A stretch of DNA of 59,656 bases, taken from Lachnospiraceae bacterium. GTDB lineage: Bacteria; Bacillota; Clostridia; Lachnospirales; Lachnospiraceae. Both the position numbers and the translations under genes were made by a program. Below the pieces are notes generated by a model that had not been told where the DNA came from, searched no databases, and worked only from the letters and a program-made list of their open reading frames with translations. Of the stretch, positions 8,186 to 16,630 are shown piece by piece. Where the stretch lies: assembly GCA_017614155.1 (NCBI GenBank), contig JAGACK010000021.1, forward strand, positions 1 to 59,656. Reading direction: 5' to 3'. Each line of letters begins with the position of its first letter. Positions within the stretch are counted from its first letter, which is position 1.

Positions 8186-9895
8186 ATGACAGCATTATTA
8201 ATCATCATCGCTGCTATCATCCTCCTTGTCGTAGGCTATGTGACTTACGGCAGCTGGCTTGCAAAGCAGTGGGGAGTAGATCCGACAAAGGAAACTCCCG
8301 CAAAGACAATGGAGGACGGAGTAGACTATGTTGCAGCTCCGCCTGCAGTTCTGATGGGACACCATTTCTCATCGATAGCAGGTGCCGGCCCCATTAACGG
8401 ACCTATCCAGGCAGCTGTATTCGGATGGCTTCCCGTGTTCCTGTGGTGTATCCTCGGAGGTATCTTCTTCGGAGGACTTCAGGATTATGGTTCACTCTTC
8501 GCATCCGTCAGGCACGGCGGAAAATCAGTCGGAGAGATCATCAAGGATTCCATGGGAGACAGGGCAAAGAAGCTCTTCATCATATTCGCTCTTCTCGTTC
8601 TGATCCTTGTCATTGCTTCCTTTGTAAATGTCGTTGCCGGAACCTTTATGACAAAGCCGGATGATGCCGGAAACATGGTTCTCGGATTTGTGACAAATCC
8701 TACAGGAAATCAGACAACAGCAATGATCTCGGCATGCTTCATCCTGCTTGCGATCCTTTACGGAATACTGACAAACCGTGTCGGAATGAAGACAGTGCCC
8801 GCAACGCTCATCGGTATCGCAGGTATCGTTCTTTCGATCATCCTCGGAATGAATGTTGGTCTGGCACTTTCCAGGACTGCATGGATCATCATAATAGGCG
8901 CTTATATCACAGTCGCTTCACTGATCCCGGTTTGGATCATGCTTCAGCCCCGTGATTACCTTTCAAGCTTCCTGCTCTATGCGATGATGGGTGTAGCTTT
9001 TGTCGGAATACTCGTATCCGCGTTCACCGGCAGCACAACATTCCAGCTTCCGGCATTCACAGGATGGACTACAAAAGTAGGAACACTGTTCCCTGCGCTT
9101 TTCATCACCGTTGCGTGCGGCGCCTGCTCGGGCTTCCATTCACTGATCTCGACAGGAACTTCATCAAAGCAGCTTGATAATGAAAAGAATGCAAAGGCGA
9201 TTGGATACGGCTCAATGCTTATTGAATCCGCTCTTGGAATCATCTCTCTTATTGCAGTCGGAATGGTATTTTCAGATTATGTGGCAGGCGAAAGATTCGG
9301 ATCTCCTTCGGCTGCATTTGCGGGCGGTATCGCAGCAATGTTCAGCCAGGATGAGAGCGGCGCTATCTACGCGCTTCTTACTCTTGCTGTTTCCGTATTC
9401 GCTCTTACATCACTTGATACAGGAACAAGGCTTTCACGTTTCATGTTCGGAGAGCTCTTCCTCAAGGATAATGAGGCCACCTACAAGGATGCGACGGGCA
9501 TCAGGAAGCTCCTTGCCCATCCTCTTTTCGGAACAACTTTTATGGTAGTTGTAGGCTGCGTGCTCGGCGGATTGAGCCTTTCACAGATCTGGGGTCTCTT
9601 CGGAGCAGCTAACCAGCTTCTTGCAGGTATCGCGCTCATGGCAGTAGCTGCATGGCTCGGACAGCAGCAGAAGAACAACAAGATGTTCTTCTTCCCCATG
9701 GCGTTCATGCTCTGCGCAACGCTTACAAGCCTGGTCCTCACCATCATCAAGAAGTTTGCCGCGATCGGCGCTGGCGAGGCTATGTGGGGTGATTACTTCC
9801 AGCTTATCTTTGCTCTTGCAATGGCTGTCCTTGCAGTCATACTTGTCATCCAGGGCATCCAGACCTTCGGAAAACAGTCAAAGAAGGCTGCATAG
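8186..9895 (+). CDS. cstA: CstA-family carbon starvation transporter (peptide/pyruvate)
   Basis: A 569-residue inner-membrane transporter with about 16 hydrophobic helices. The CstA signature is clear: YGSWLAKQWGVDP and the conserved GHHFSSIAGAGPINGPI near residue 60, then LGGIFFGGLQDYGSLFASVRHG. The family imports peptides or pyruvate, energised by cation gradients, and is induced by starvation in enterics. Start at 8186 with AAGGAG at 8172-8177; an upstream frame extension to 8105 overlaps the previous gene and is unlikely. It is the shorter clostridial type. Adjacent genes do not include a CstA-linked sensor kinase. A strong terminator follows at 9921. Confidence 0.93.
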   Translation: MTALLIIIAAIILLVVGYVTYGSWLAKQWGVDPTKETPAKTMEDGVDYVAAPPAVLMGHHFSSIAGAGPINGPIQAAVFGWLPVFLWCILGGIFFGGLQDYGSLFASVRHGGKSVGEIIKDSMGDRAKKLFIIFALLVLILVIASFVNVVAGTFMTKPDDAGNMVLGFVTNPTGNQTTAMISACFILLAILYGILTNRVGMKTVPATLIGIAGIVLSIILGMNVGLALSRTAWIIIIGAYITVASLIPVWIMLQPRDYLSSFLLYAMMGVAFVGILVSAFTGSTTFQLPAFTGWTTKVGTLFPALFITVACGACSGFHSLISTGTSSKQLDNEKNAKAIGYGSMLIESALGIISLIAVGMVFSDYVAGERFGSPSAAFAGGIAAMFSQDESGAIYALLTLAVSVFALTSLDTGTRLSRFMFGELFLKDNEATYKDATGIRKLLAHPLFGTTFMVVVGCVLGGLSLSQIWGLFGAANQLLAGIALMAVAAWLGQQQKNNKMFFFPMAFMLCATLTSLVLTIIKKFAAIGAGEAMWGDYFQLIFALAMAVLAVILVIQGIQTFGKQSKKAA

Positions 9896-9920
9896 TATTT
9901 TCGCATAATAAAAACATAAA

Positions 9921-9952
9921 GGGCTGCCGCGTTTTCGCGGCAGCTCTTTTTT
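9921..9952 (+). terminator. Intrinsic terminator after cstA
   Basis: GCTGCCGCG (9923-9931), TTTT loop, CGCGGCAGC (9936-9944), extended by G-T and G-C pairs and followed by TTTTTT. Confidence 0.92.
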
Positions 9953-9970
9953 GTGACGGGGACGGATAAA

Positions 9971-10273
9971 TTACAGTGATATCCCGGTCTGGGTTATGGA
10001 GCGGAATATGAGGAATCTTTTGAGACCGAAGGTGACGGTCTCTTCATAATGAAGCCTGTATGGCGGGAGGAGAACAAATCCTACATCTGTCTCCTTCAGG
10101 ATGTATCTTTTTTTGTCGCGAAGATAATAGGCGTAGTCCTCTTTGACAAAACGAAAATACAGCTCAGTGACCTCAAAATCGGAATGATTGCTTGAAGCCA
10201 CCTCGACTGCGATATGTTTTTTGCCCTTTTCATTCATGTATGAAAGAAGCTCGGGTGTGTATCTAAAACTCAT
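9971..10273 (-). CDS. Small hypothetical protein
   Basis: A 100-residue soluble protein starting at 10273 with AAGGGG immediately upstream on the minus strand. It has a helix-strand opening (YTPELLSYMNEKGKKHIAVEV), then paired strands (ELYFRFVKEDYAYYL, YRLHYEETVTFGLKRFLI). The overall order faintly recalls small HesB/IscA-like folds, but no Cys is present, so I do not assign that family. It is divergent from the double-glycine peptide gene at 10458, with a REP-like repeat between them. Confidence 0.6.
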   Translation of the reverse strand: MSFRYTPELLSYMNEKGKKHIAVEVASSNHSDFEVTELYFRFVKEDYAYYLRDKKRYILKETDVGFVLLPPYRLHYEETVTFGLKRFLIFRSITQTGISL

Positions 10274-10303
10274 ATATACCCCTTTATTTTGTGAAACTTC
10301 CGA

Positions 10304-10358
10304 GGAGACAATAGGACCGTCCCCCTGTCTCTCCCCTGTCTCCTTGAGACAACAGGAT
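10304..10358. repeat. REP-like palindromic repeat, copy 1
   Basis: Contains GACAATAGGACCGTCCCCCT, nearly identical to the repeat at 25130-25161, followed by a partial second unit ending GAGACAACAGGA. It lies between divergent genes. The same motif recurs at 25064-25161, 30298-30328 and in degenerate form at 41891-41924. Confidence 0.7.
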
Positions 10359-10380
10359 CCGAAAAAAATTATAACATTTT

Positions 10381-10410
10381 TTAGACCGTTTTTTGGGTTT
10401 TTCGTATACA
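10381..10410 (+). promoter_or_regulatory. Predicted promoter of the double-glycine peptide gene
   Basis: TTAGAC (10381-10386), 18-bp spacer, TATACA (10405-10410), 47 bp before the start at 10458. Confidence 0.4.
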
Positions 10411-10457
10411 ATGATATCAAGGGAAACACAAAGACAAAACAAAAGGAGGAAACAAAC

Positions 10458-10718
10458 ATGAGTACTGAGAAAATAAATGATGATGATCTTCAGAATGTGA
10501 GCGGAGGGCTGATATTTAATGCAAGCAACATACAGGGCGCAGATCCGGACAAGCCCTGGGAGGTGCTTGACGATCATACCGGAAACAATATCTGGATAAA
10601 CGGTGAGAAGCAGGTGTTTGCGACCCAGAAGGAAGCGGAAGATGCAGCAAAGAGGATCGGCGCGAATACGCTGGAGATCAGCTGGGACGAGGTGCAGAGA
10701 CTGAGAGGACAGAAGTGA
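10458..10718 (+). CDS. Peptide with double-glycine-type leader
   Basis: An 86-residue protein. The first 17 residues (STEKINDDDLQNVSGG after Met) match a double-glycine leader: an acidic helix with Leu and Val at the usual positions before GG, the cut site of C39-peptidase ABC exporters. The core of 69 residues is charged, with no Cys and few Ser/Thr, so it does not look like a lanthipeptide. Many Clostridia encode proteins with such leaders whose function is unknown. Start at 10458 has AAGGAGGA upstream. It has its own promoter and terminator and sits 180 bp before the signalling operon. No peptidase, exporter or modification enzyme is in the window. Confidence 0.75.
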   Translation: MSTEKINDDDLQNVSGGLIFNASNIQGADPDKPWEVLDDHTGNNIWINGEKQVFATQKEAEDAAKRIGANTLEISWDEVQRLRGQK

Positions 10719-10733
10719 TCATATCATCCATGA

Positions 10734-10764
10734 AACAGGGCGGCCGGGGCCGCCCTGTTTTTTT
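10734..10764 (+). terminator. Intrinsic terminator after the leader-peptide gene
   Basis: Perfect 11-bp stem (10734-10744 with 10749-10759) around CGGG, followed by a run of seven T. It separates this gene from the signalling operon. Confidence 0.92.
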
Positions 10765-10894
10765 GCCCCAAAATCCCCGAAATCCCACAAAAATCCCACA
10801 AAAAACTATACAAAATCATTAAAAAATCTGATAAAATATATCAGTGTGACCATTTTTTGACCGCAGGGGGACAGAGGGGGTTATTATCCGGAAA

Positions 10895-13201
10895 ATGAGC
10901 GCATCAGACAGAACCGCGTATGAAAAAAAACTCATAATGAGAAATACCGTGATGACGATAGTGGTCATCGCATTCTTCACAGGCATTATCCTGCTCTACT
11001 ACAGCATGCTCATAAATGAGAAGAGGAGCAATATCATAAAGAGCGGGGAGATGACAGCCAAGGAGTCAGCTGAAAAGATAGATCAGTATCTTTCCACCAA
11101 TATAGATTCGGTGGATCTGGCAGCATATACGCTTGATGAGATGATCACGGATCACTGCTCGGACGATGAGATGAGGGATTATATAGTGGAGCTTTCCACG
11201 GCCGTCAGGAGCGCCGTATGGGAAAATTCCACAGGACTGTACGGCTATATCAACGGAAAGTTCATCAGCGGCACAAACTGGGAGCCACCGGAGGGATATG
11301 ATGCCACCGTACGGCCCTGGTATATAAAGCCGATGGAACATCCGGGTGAAATGACGGTACTTGACCCCTATCATGATATTCAGTCGGGACATACCATGCT
11401 TGCGCTCGGGAAAACCCTGTGTGACGGTGTAAGTGTCATCTCGGTCGATGTATCGCTTGACAGGATACAGGAGCTTGCCGAAGATGCCGTGAAAAACGGC
11501 GACTCGGATATTGAGATGGTGCTCAACGACAAGGGGGTCGTGATCGCGCATTCCGACAAAAGTGAGATCGGCAAGGACTATAAAGAAGAAAAAAAGACCC
11601 TGGGAGCCGAGGTGATAAAGAGGCTTGATAAGACAGAGGAGCATTCGTTTGAGTTTTCCTTCAAAGGCGCGCGGTACATAGTTTATGAAGCGTTCCTGCA
11701 GAACGGATGGTCGTGCATATCGGTAAAGGATGCCACAACCATATTCGGATCCATCAACTGGATCTTCCTGATAACCATTGCGGCTGTCACGGCGATCGTC
11801 CTTATTATAAGCATCATCATGACGCGGTCGAACAGTTACCTGCAGATGTCGGCAAAGGCAAGGGCGTCCAGCGATGCCAAATCGGCGTTTCTGTCGCAGA
11901 TGTCGCATGAGATCAGGACTCCGATCAATGCGATGCTCGGGATGAACGAGATGATCCTGCGCGAAAGCGATGACCCGGCGATACGTTCCTATTCGGAAAA
12001 AGCAAGGACTGCCGGCAGGCATCTGCTGGACATGGTAAATGACATTCTCGATTTCTCAACGAGTGAGGACGGGGGGATCGATACCGGCGAGACGGATTTT
12101 GAGACCTTCTTCAATGAGGAGGTCGTGGTGCCTGAAGAATACAGGGGAAAGTTCACGGCGGAGGATGCCCGTATCCTTGTGGTCGATGATAATGCCATGA
12201 ACATTGTGGTCTTTAAAAGCCTTGTCGGACCGACCCGGGTAAATATCGATACGGCGGAGAGCGGAAAAGAAGCGATAGCGCTCACTCTGGATAATAAATA
12301 CGACATGATATTTCTCGATCACATGATGCCGGAAAAAGACGGGATCGAGACTCTGCATGAGATCAGGGGTGATTTGGGCAATCCCAATCAAGGCACTCCT
12401 GCGATCTGCCTGACGGCAAATGCCATATCAGGCGCCAGGGAACAGTACCTGTCAGCCGGCTTTGATGATTATCTGACAAAGCCCGTCGATCCCGGCAGGC
12501 TGGAGGATCTGATGCTGAAATATCTGGCAGATGAAAAGATCAGGGCAGGACAGGAAAGCGGAGAGGAAGGCAGGAAAGAAGAGGACGAAAATGCCCCTGA
12601 TGACATGCCGGAACTTGAGTCCCTGGTAAATGCAGGCGTCGACACAAAAAAAGGGCTGAAGAACAGCGGCTCAAAAGAGGCGTACCTGCTGCTTCTGAAG
12701 ATGTTTTACGAGACAATTGACGAAAGGACAGATGAACTGAACGGCTTCTGTTCCGAAGATGATGTCAAAAATTATACGATAAAGATACATGCCCTGAAAA
12801 GCTCTGCAAGGATCATCGGGGCAGCGGGTCTTGGAGAAAGGGCACAGAAGCTTGAAAACGCCGGGAAAGCCGGAGATATGGACTATATCAGAAGGGAAAA
12901 CGATGGCTTCATAGAGGAGTTTCAGGCCTTAAGGGAACCCCTTTCCGTCCTGTTTGCGTCTTCTTATAATAAAGACGACAGGCCTGAAGCGGATGAGACG
13001 GTTGTAAAGGATATGCTTGGCAGGCTTCTCCAGGCAGCGCATGACATGGACTGTGACCGGCTTGACGACATCATCCTTGTGCTCGAGGATTACCGCATGC
13101 CGGAAAGCTATGCCGGTCTGTACGCAAAGGTAAAGGAATCCGTGGGAAGATATGATTATAAAACACTGGTCGCTCTGCTGTCACATGAAGCGGAAGGATA
13201 A
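10895..13201 (+). CDS. Hybrid sensor histidine kinase lacking the ATPase domain: dCache, HisKA, REC, HPt
   Basis: A 768-residue membrane sensor. Helices at about 17-39 and 284-308 bracket an extracellular dCache domain. The dCache domain has Y135-x4-R140-P-W142-Y143, D157 and D185, the pattern of amino-acid-binding dCache_1 domains known from chemoreceptors such as PctA. A HisKA helix with SHEIRTP (His338) follows. About 40 residues after that helix the protein passes straight into a receiver (D431, D432, D475, K529); the N, G1 and G2 boxes of an ATP-binding domain are absent. An HPt with HALKSSAR (His632) and an extra helical tail end it. It cannot autophosphorylate alone and probably takes phosphate from the kinases at 14579 and 16627. 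No strong ribosome site is seen at 10895. Confidence 0.9.
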   Translation: MSASDRTAYEKKLIMRNTVMTIVVIAFFTGIILLYYSMLINEKRSNIIKSGEMTAKESAEKIDQYLSTNIDSVDLAAYTLDEMITDHCSDDEMRDYIVELSTAVRSAVWENSTGLYGYINGKFISGTNWEPPEGYDATVRPWYIKPMEHPGEMTVLDPYHDIQSGHTMLALGKTLCDGVSVISVDVSLDRIQELAEDAVKNGDSDIEMVLNDKGVVIAHSDKSEIGKDYKEEKKTLGAEVIKRLDKTEEHSFEFSFKGARYIVYEAFLQNGWSCISVKDATTIFGSINWIFLITIAAVTAIVLIISIIMTRSNSYLQMSAKARASSDAKSAFLSQMSHEIRTPINAMLGMNEMILRESDDPAIRSYSEKARTAGRHLLDMVNDILDFSTSEDGGIDTGETDFETFFNEEVVVPEEYRGKFTAEDARILVVDDNAMNIVVFKSLVGPTRVNIDTAESGKEAIALTLDNKYDMIFLDHMMPEKDGIETLHEIRGDLGNPNQGTPAICLTANAISGAREQYLSAGFDDYLTKPVDPGRLEDLMLKYLADEKIRAGQESGEEGRKEEDENAPDDMPELESLVNAGVDTKKGLKNSGSKEAYLLLLKMFYETIDERTDELNGFCSEDDVKNYTIKIHALKSSARIIGAAGLGERAQKLENAGKAGDMDYIRRENDGFIEEFQALREPLSVLFASSYNKDDRPEADETVVKDMLGRLLQAAHDMDCDRLDDIILVLEDYRMPESYAGLYAKVKESVGRYDYKTLVALLSHEAEG

Positions 13202-13212
13202 GGAAGAAAGAT

Positions 13213-14598
13213 ATGAGTTACTGGATAGCTGTGGTTGATGATGAACCGTTGAGCCTCACGAATGCAAGGGTGCTGCTGCGTTCGAGAAACATGCGCGTCA
13301 GCTGCCTTAGTTCCGGAAAAGACCTGCTTGAATTCATGGAAAAGAATTCGCCGGATCTGATCCTGCTTGACATACTCATGCCTGAAATGGACGGGTTTGA
13401 GACATACCGCGCACTCAGGCAGTATGAAGAAAGCAGCGGCAGGACGCCGATACCCGTGATATTCCTGACAGGTGAGGATAATAAGGAAACGGAGCGCAGG
13501 GGCCTGAAGGCCGGAGCTTCTGATTTCATCCACAAGCCCTTTGACGAAGATATACTGATCAAAAGGATCTACAATACCATCACGAACAGCAAAACAATAG
13601 AAACGCTCACCGAAGAAGCGACCATTGACCGGCTGACGGGATTTTTGAACAAGGCAAGCGGCACTGAAAAGATATCGGCAATGTGCAAGACTCAGACCGG
13701 TTCGCTCATGATCATCGACATGGATAATTTCAAGCTTGTCAACGATCTTTTCGGGCATGATATGGGAGACAGGATACTGGTCGCGTTTGCCGGCGTCGTA
13801 AGACACAACATCAGGAACGAGGATGTCATAAGCCGCATCGGCGGCGATGAGTTCATGGGCTTTTTTTCAGGCATGACAAAGGAAGAGGAAGTATCCTCGC
13901 TTGTGTCAAGGCTTAATGATCAGTTTGATGTCCAGGCTGAGAAGCTGATGGGAAAGGATCACGGGATACCGCTGGGGATATCGGCCGGCTGCGTGTTTGT
14001 TCCAAACAGGTATGATGATTACCAGATCCTTTTTCAGTACGCTGACAGCGCGCTCTACAAGGTAAAGCAGAGCGGCCGTCAGGGTTATGAGATCTATTCG
14101 GAGGATTCTTTTGAGGGTGAAGAAACCGAAGACATGAGCAGGGAACTGTCACGCGTCCTCAAGATAGTCTCGGAGAGGACCGAAGGAAAGGGAGCGCTTC
14201 TTTTGGGACAGGAAGCCTTTTCCTGGAACTACCGGTTTATCGTCAGGTTCCTGAAAAGGTACAGCGGTCAGGCAAACAGGATACTTTTCAGGGTGACCGC
14301 AAAGGAGTCGGGGGTCATTTATTCGGAGATAGTTGCTTCTTTTGGGAATACGCTCAAGGGAGCGCTCAGAAAAAGCGATATCATCTTCCAGTGCAGGCCG
14401 AACCAGTTTTTTGTCGTGCTGCCGCTGCTTACGGAGAGGGATACGCCGGCTGTTATAGAACGTATCATAAAGTCATGGAAATCTACGGGCTACATGGACC
14501 GGGCAAAGATAGAATATGAAGCATCTCCGATGAAATTTGAGAATGCTGACAGTTCGGTCAGAAAAAAAGAGGGTTCGGATGAATCAGAAAAAAAATGA
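13213..14598 (+). CDS. Response regulator diguanylate cyclase (REC-GGDEF-degenerate GGDEF)
   Basis: A 461-residue cytosolic protein that should make c-di-GMP when phosphorylated. The receiver has the D9/D10 pair, phospho-acceptor Asp53 and Lys108. The cyclase domain has an intact GGDEF at 210-214 and the allosteric I-site RxxD (RNED, 201-204) five residues before it, so product inhibition is likely. A third segment (about 315-440) has GGDEF-fold spacing (LRKSDIIFQCRPNQFFVVLP) with RPNQF in place of the catalytic motif, i.e. a second, dead GGDEF-like domain. AGGAAG precedes the ATG at 13213, 11 bp after the previous stop. The end overlaps the next gene by 20 bp. Confidence 0.92.
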   Translation: MSYWIAVVDDEPLSLTNARVLLRSRNMRVSCLSSGKDLLEFMEKNSPDLILLDILMPEMDGFETYRALRQYEESSGRTPIPVIFLTGEDNKETERRGLKAGASDFIHKPFDEDILIKRIYNTITNSKTIETLTEEATIDRLTGFLNKASGTEKISAMCKTQTGSLMIIDMDNFKLVNDLFGHDMGDRILVAFAGVVRHNIRNEDVISRIGGDEFMGFFSGMTKEEEVSSLVSRLNDQFDVQAEKLMGKDHGIPLGISAGCVFVPNRYDDYQILFQYADSALYKVKQSGRQGYEIYSEDSFEGEETEDMSRELSRVLKIVSERTEGKGALLLGQEAFSWNYRFIVRFLKRYSGQANRILFRVTAKESGVIYSEIVASFGNTLKGALRKSDIIFQCRPNQFFVVLPLLTERDTPAVIERIIKSWKSTGYMDRAKIEYEASPMKFENADSSVRKKEGSDESEKK

Positions 14599-16630
14599 AA
14601 AATTCATAGTTGCTTTAGCGACAATAGCTTCCGTGGGTCTTGTCGTAGAGAACTACCTTATGGGATGGGAGTTCTGGGTGCCTGTCGTTGTCCTTGCGGG
14701 TATGATCCTGATCTGGATGATAAGCCTGACGGACAGGATCGATCAGGATCTGAGGATATTATTCCATTTCGGCTTTGCTGCCCTGCTGGTTTTTTATCAC
14801 GGGATACACAGGACAAGCCTGTTTGACTCTGCCCTGATAGTCGTGCTGGTGATGGCGACATATTCGGTTCTCAGAAAAGTGTACATGATGCACTTCATGC
14901 TGGCAGAGTTTTTTGCTATTCTTTTTATCCAGCTCATCAATCTCCCGGAAGGCGAGCCGGTGGTATATGACAGACTGACTGTGTCGAGGCTCCTCCTTCA
15001 GATAGTCGTGGTGCTGTTTGTCTACAATGTGAGCGTGAGGTCGATCAATGACCGGATCGATGACGATGAAGAAAAGAAGGTAATGGATCGGCTCATAGCT
15101 TCAAATAATGAGAGCATGGAGGATTTTCTGTCAAATATCTCCCATGAACTCCGCACACCGGTAAATGTAGTAAACGGCATGTCGGACCTTCTGATAAAGA
15201 AGGGAGCTGGATCTGAAGCCATGTCCATCAAAGGTGCGGGAGTGAGGCTTGCCTGTCAGATAGAGGATATCCAGGATTACACGGAATGCAAGAAAGAAGA
15301 TGTGTATCTGGACGAGGAAAACTACATGAGCACATCGCTGATAAACGATGTGGTCACAAGCTTTCGCATGAATGACAATGCAAAGGATCTGGAGCTTGTG
15401 GTTGACCTCGATCCGCTTGTTCCCACTATGATGTATGGTGATATCAAAAAACTGCACAAGATATACAGACATCTGCTCGAAAATGCCGTAAAGTTCACGA
15501 GGCGCGGCGGAATACTGGTAAGAATGTACAGCGAGAACACGGATTACGGCGTGAACCTGACAATAGAGATGACTGATACCGGCATAGGGATGAGCAGGAA
15601 TGATCTGCATTCCGTCACCGAGGGGATGTATCAGGCAAACAAAAAAAGAAACCGCAGCTCCGGAGGCATCGGACTGGGCCTTTTCATAGTATACGGTTTT
15701 GCTCACAGCATGGGAGGCTTTGTCAGGATCGAAAGCGAAAAGAGAAACGGTACTACCATCAGGGTTACGGTTCCACAAAAGGTGGTAGATGGAACGCCCT
15801 GCCTGGCGCTTCGTGATTCCTTTGACGGAGCTGTGCTTTTCCATGTCAGGCCGGACAAATACAAGGTTCCCGGACTGCGTGATTTCTACAGGGAGATGGC
15901 TTCAAATCTTGCAAAGGGGATCCGTGTACCGCTTTATGCAGCAGAGACTGTCTATGAGGTTGAGCGTCTGAAGGAAAAGCTCAAAGTGAGCCATGTGTTC
16001 ATGGGACAGGAAGAATATGAGGAAAACAAAGGATATTTCGAGGAACTTGCAAAGGAGGATATAGTTGTTGCGGTATCTGCGGATAAGGACATCCAGATGC
16101 CGGCAGAAAGCCGTATCCTGCTGATGCCAAAGCCTCTGTATGCATACCCTGTCATCAGGATACTAAATGACGGATCGTCCGCGCAGATCGCGGATCTGGA
16201 GGAGAAAGCCGAAAGACCGTCGTTTGAAGGCGTCAGTGCACTGATCGTTGATGATGAGCCCATGAACCTTGTAGTGGCCTCATCCCTGTTCAGGGAATAC
16301 GGGATGAGCATAGATACGGCCGGAAGCGGAAAAGAAGCTATCCGGAAATATCATGATAATGACTATGATGTCATCTTCATGGATCATATGATGCCGGAGA
16401 TGGACGGCGTGGAAACGATGAAACAGATCAGAACTCTGGCGGGAGATCTCGGACGCGAGATTATAATAGTCGCTCTGACCGCAAATGCAGTATCGGGCGC
16501 CAGAGAAATGTTCATAAGGGAAGGCTTTGACGGATTTATAGCAAAACCCATCGATACGAAGGATTATGAAAGAGTTATGCTCCGGGTGTTGTCGGGCTCT
16601 CAGACAGCAAAGGGAGGTGAAAAGAAATGA
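14579..16630 (+). CDS. Hybrid sensor histidine kinase (6TM, HisKA, HATPase, pseudo-REC, REC)
   Basis: A 683-residue membrane kinase. Six hydrophobic helices occupy about 9-152, with no large extracellular domain, so it likely senses within the membrane. HisKA has SHELRTP (His189). The ATPase has the N box with Asn302, G1 DTGIGM (Asp333) and G2 SGGIGLGL (361-368). A diverged receiver-like segment (about 410-530) lacks a phospho-Asp, then a full receiver (VDDE at 557-560, Asp602, Lys656) ends the protein. There is no HPt; the neighbouring kinases each have one. Start at the ATG at 14579 inside the previous gene, preceded by AGAGGG. Stop overlaps the next ATG by 4 bp. It is a candidate phosphodonor for the ATPase-less kinase. 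Confidence 0.92.
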   Translation: MNQKKNEKFIVALATIASVGLVVENYLMGWEFWVPVVVLAGMILIWMISLTDRIDQDLRILFHFGFAALLVFYHGIHRTSLFDSALIVVLVMATYSVLRKVYMMHFMLAEFFAILFIQLINLPEGEPVVYDRLTVSRLLLQIVVVLFVYNVSVRSINDRIDDDEEKKVMDRLIASNNESMEDFLSNISHELRTPVNVVNGMSDLLIKKGAGSEAMSIKGAGVRLACQIEDIQDYTECKKEDVYLDEENYMSTSLINDVVTSFRMNDNAKDLELVVDLDPLVPTMMYGDIKKLHKIYRHLLENAVKFTRRGGILVRMYSENTDYGVNLTIEMTDTGIGMSRNDLHSVTEGMYQANKKRNRSSGGIGLGLFIVYGFAHSMGGFVRIESEKRNGTTIRVTVPQKVVDGTPCLALRDSFDGAVLFHVRPDKYKVPGLRDFYREMASNLAKGIRVPLYAAETVYEVERLKEKLKVSHVFMGQEEYEENKGYFEELAKEDIVVAVSADKDIQMPAESRILLMPKPLYAYPVIRILNDGSSAQIADLEEKAERPSFEGVSALIVDDEPMNLVVASSLFREYGMSIDTAGSGKEAIRKYHDNDYDVIFMDHMMPEMDGVETMKQIRTLAGDLGREIIIVALTANAVSGAREMFIREGFDGFIAKPIDTKDYERVMLRVLSGSQTAKGGEKK

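Noticed and set aside
11066-12022. Long minus-strand frame opposite the first kinase
   Set aside because: It is a shadow of the codon pattern on the plus strand; it lacks a ribosome site and family motifs.
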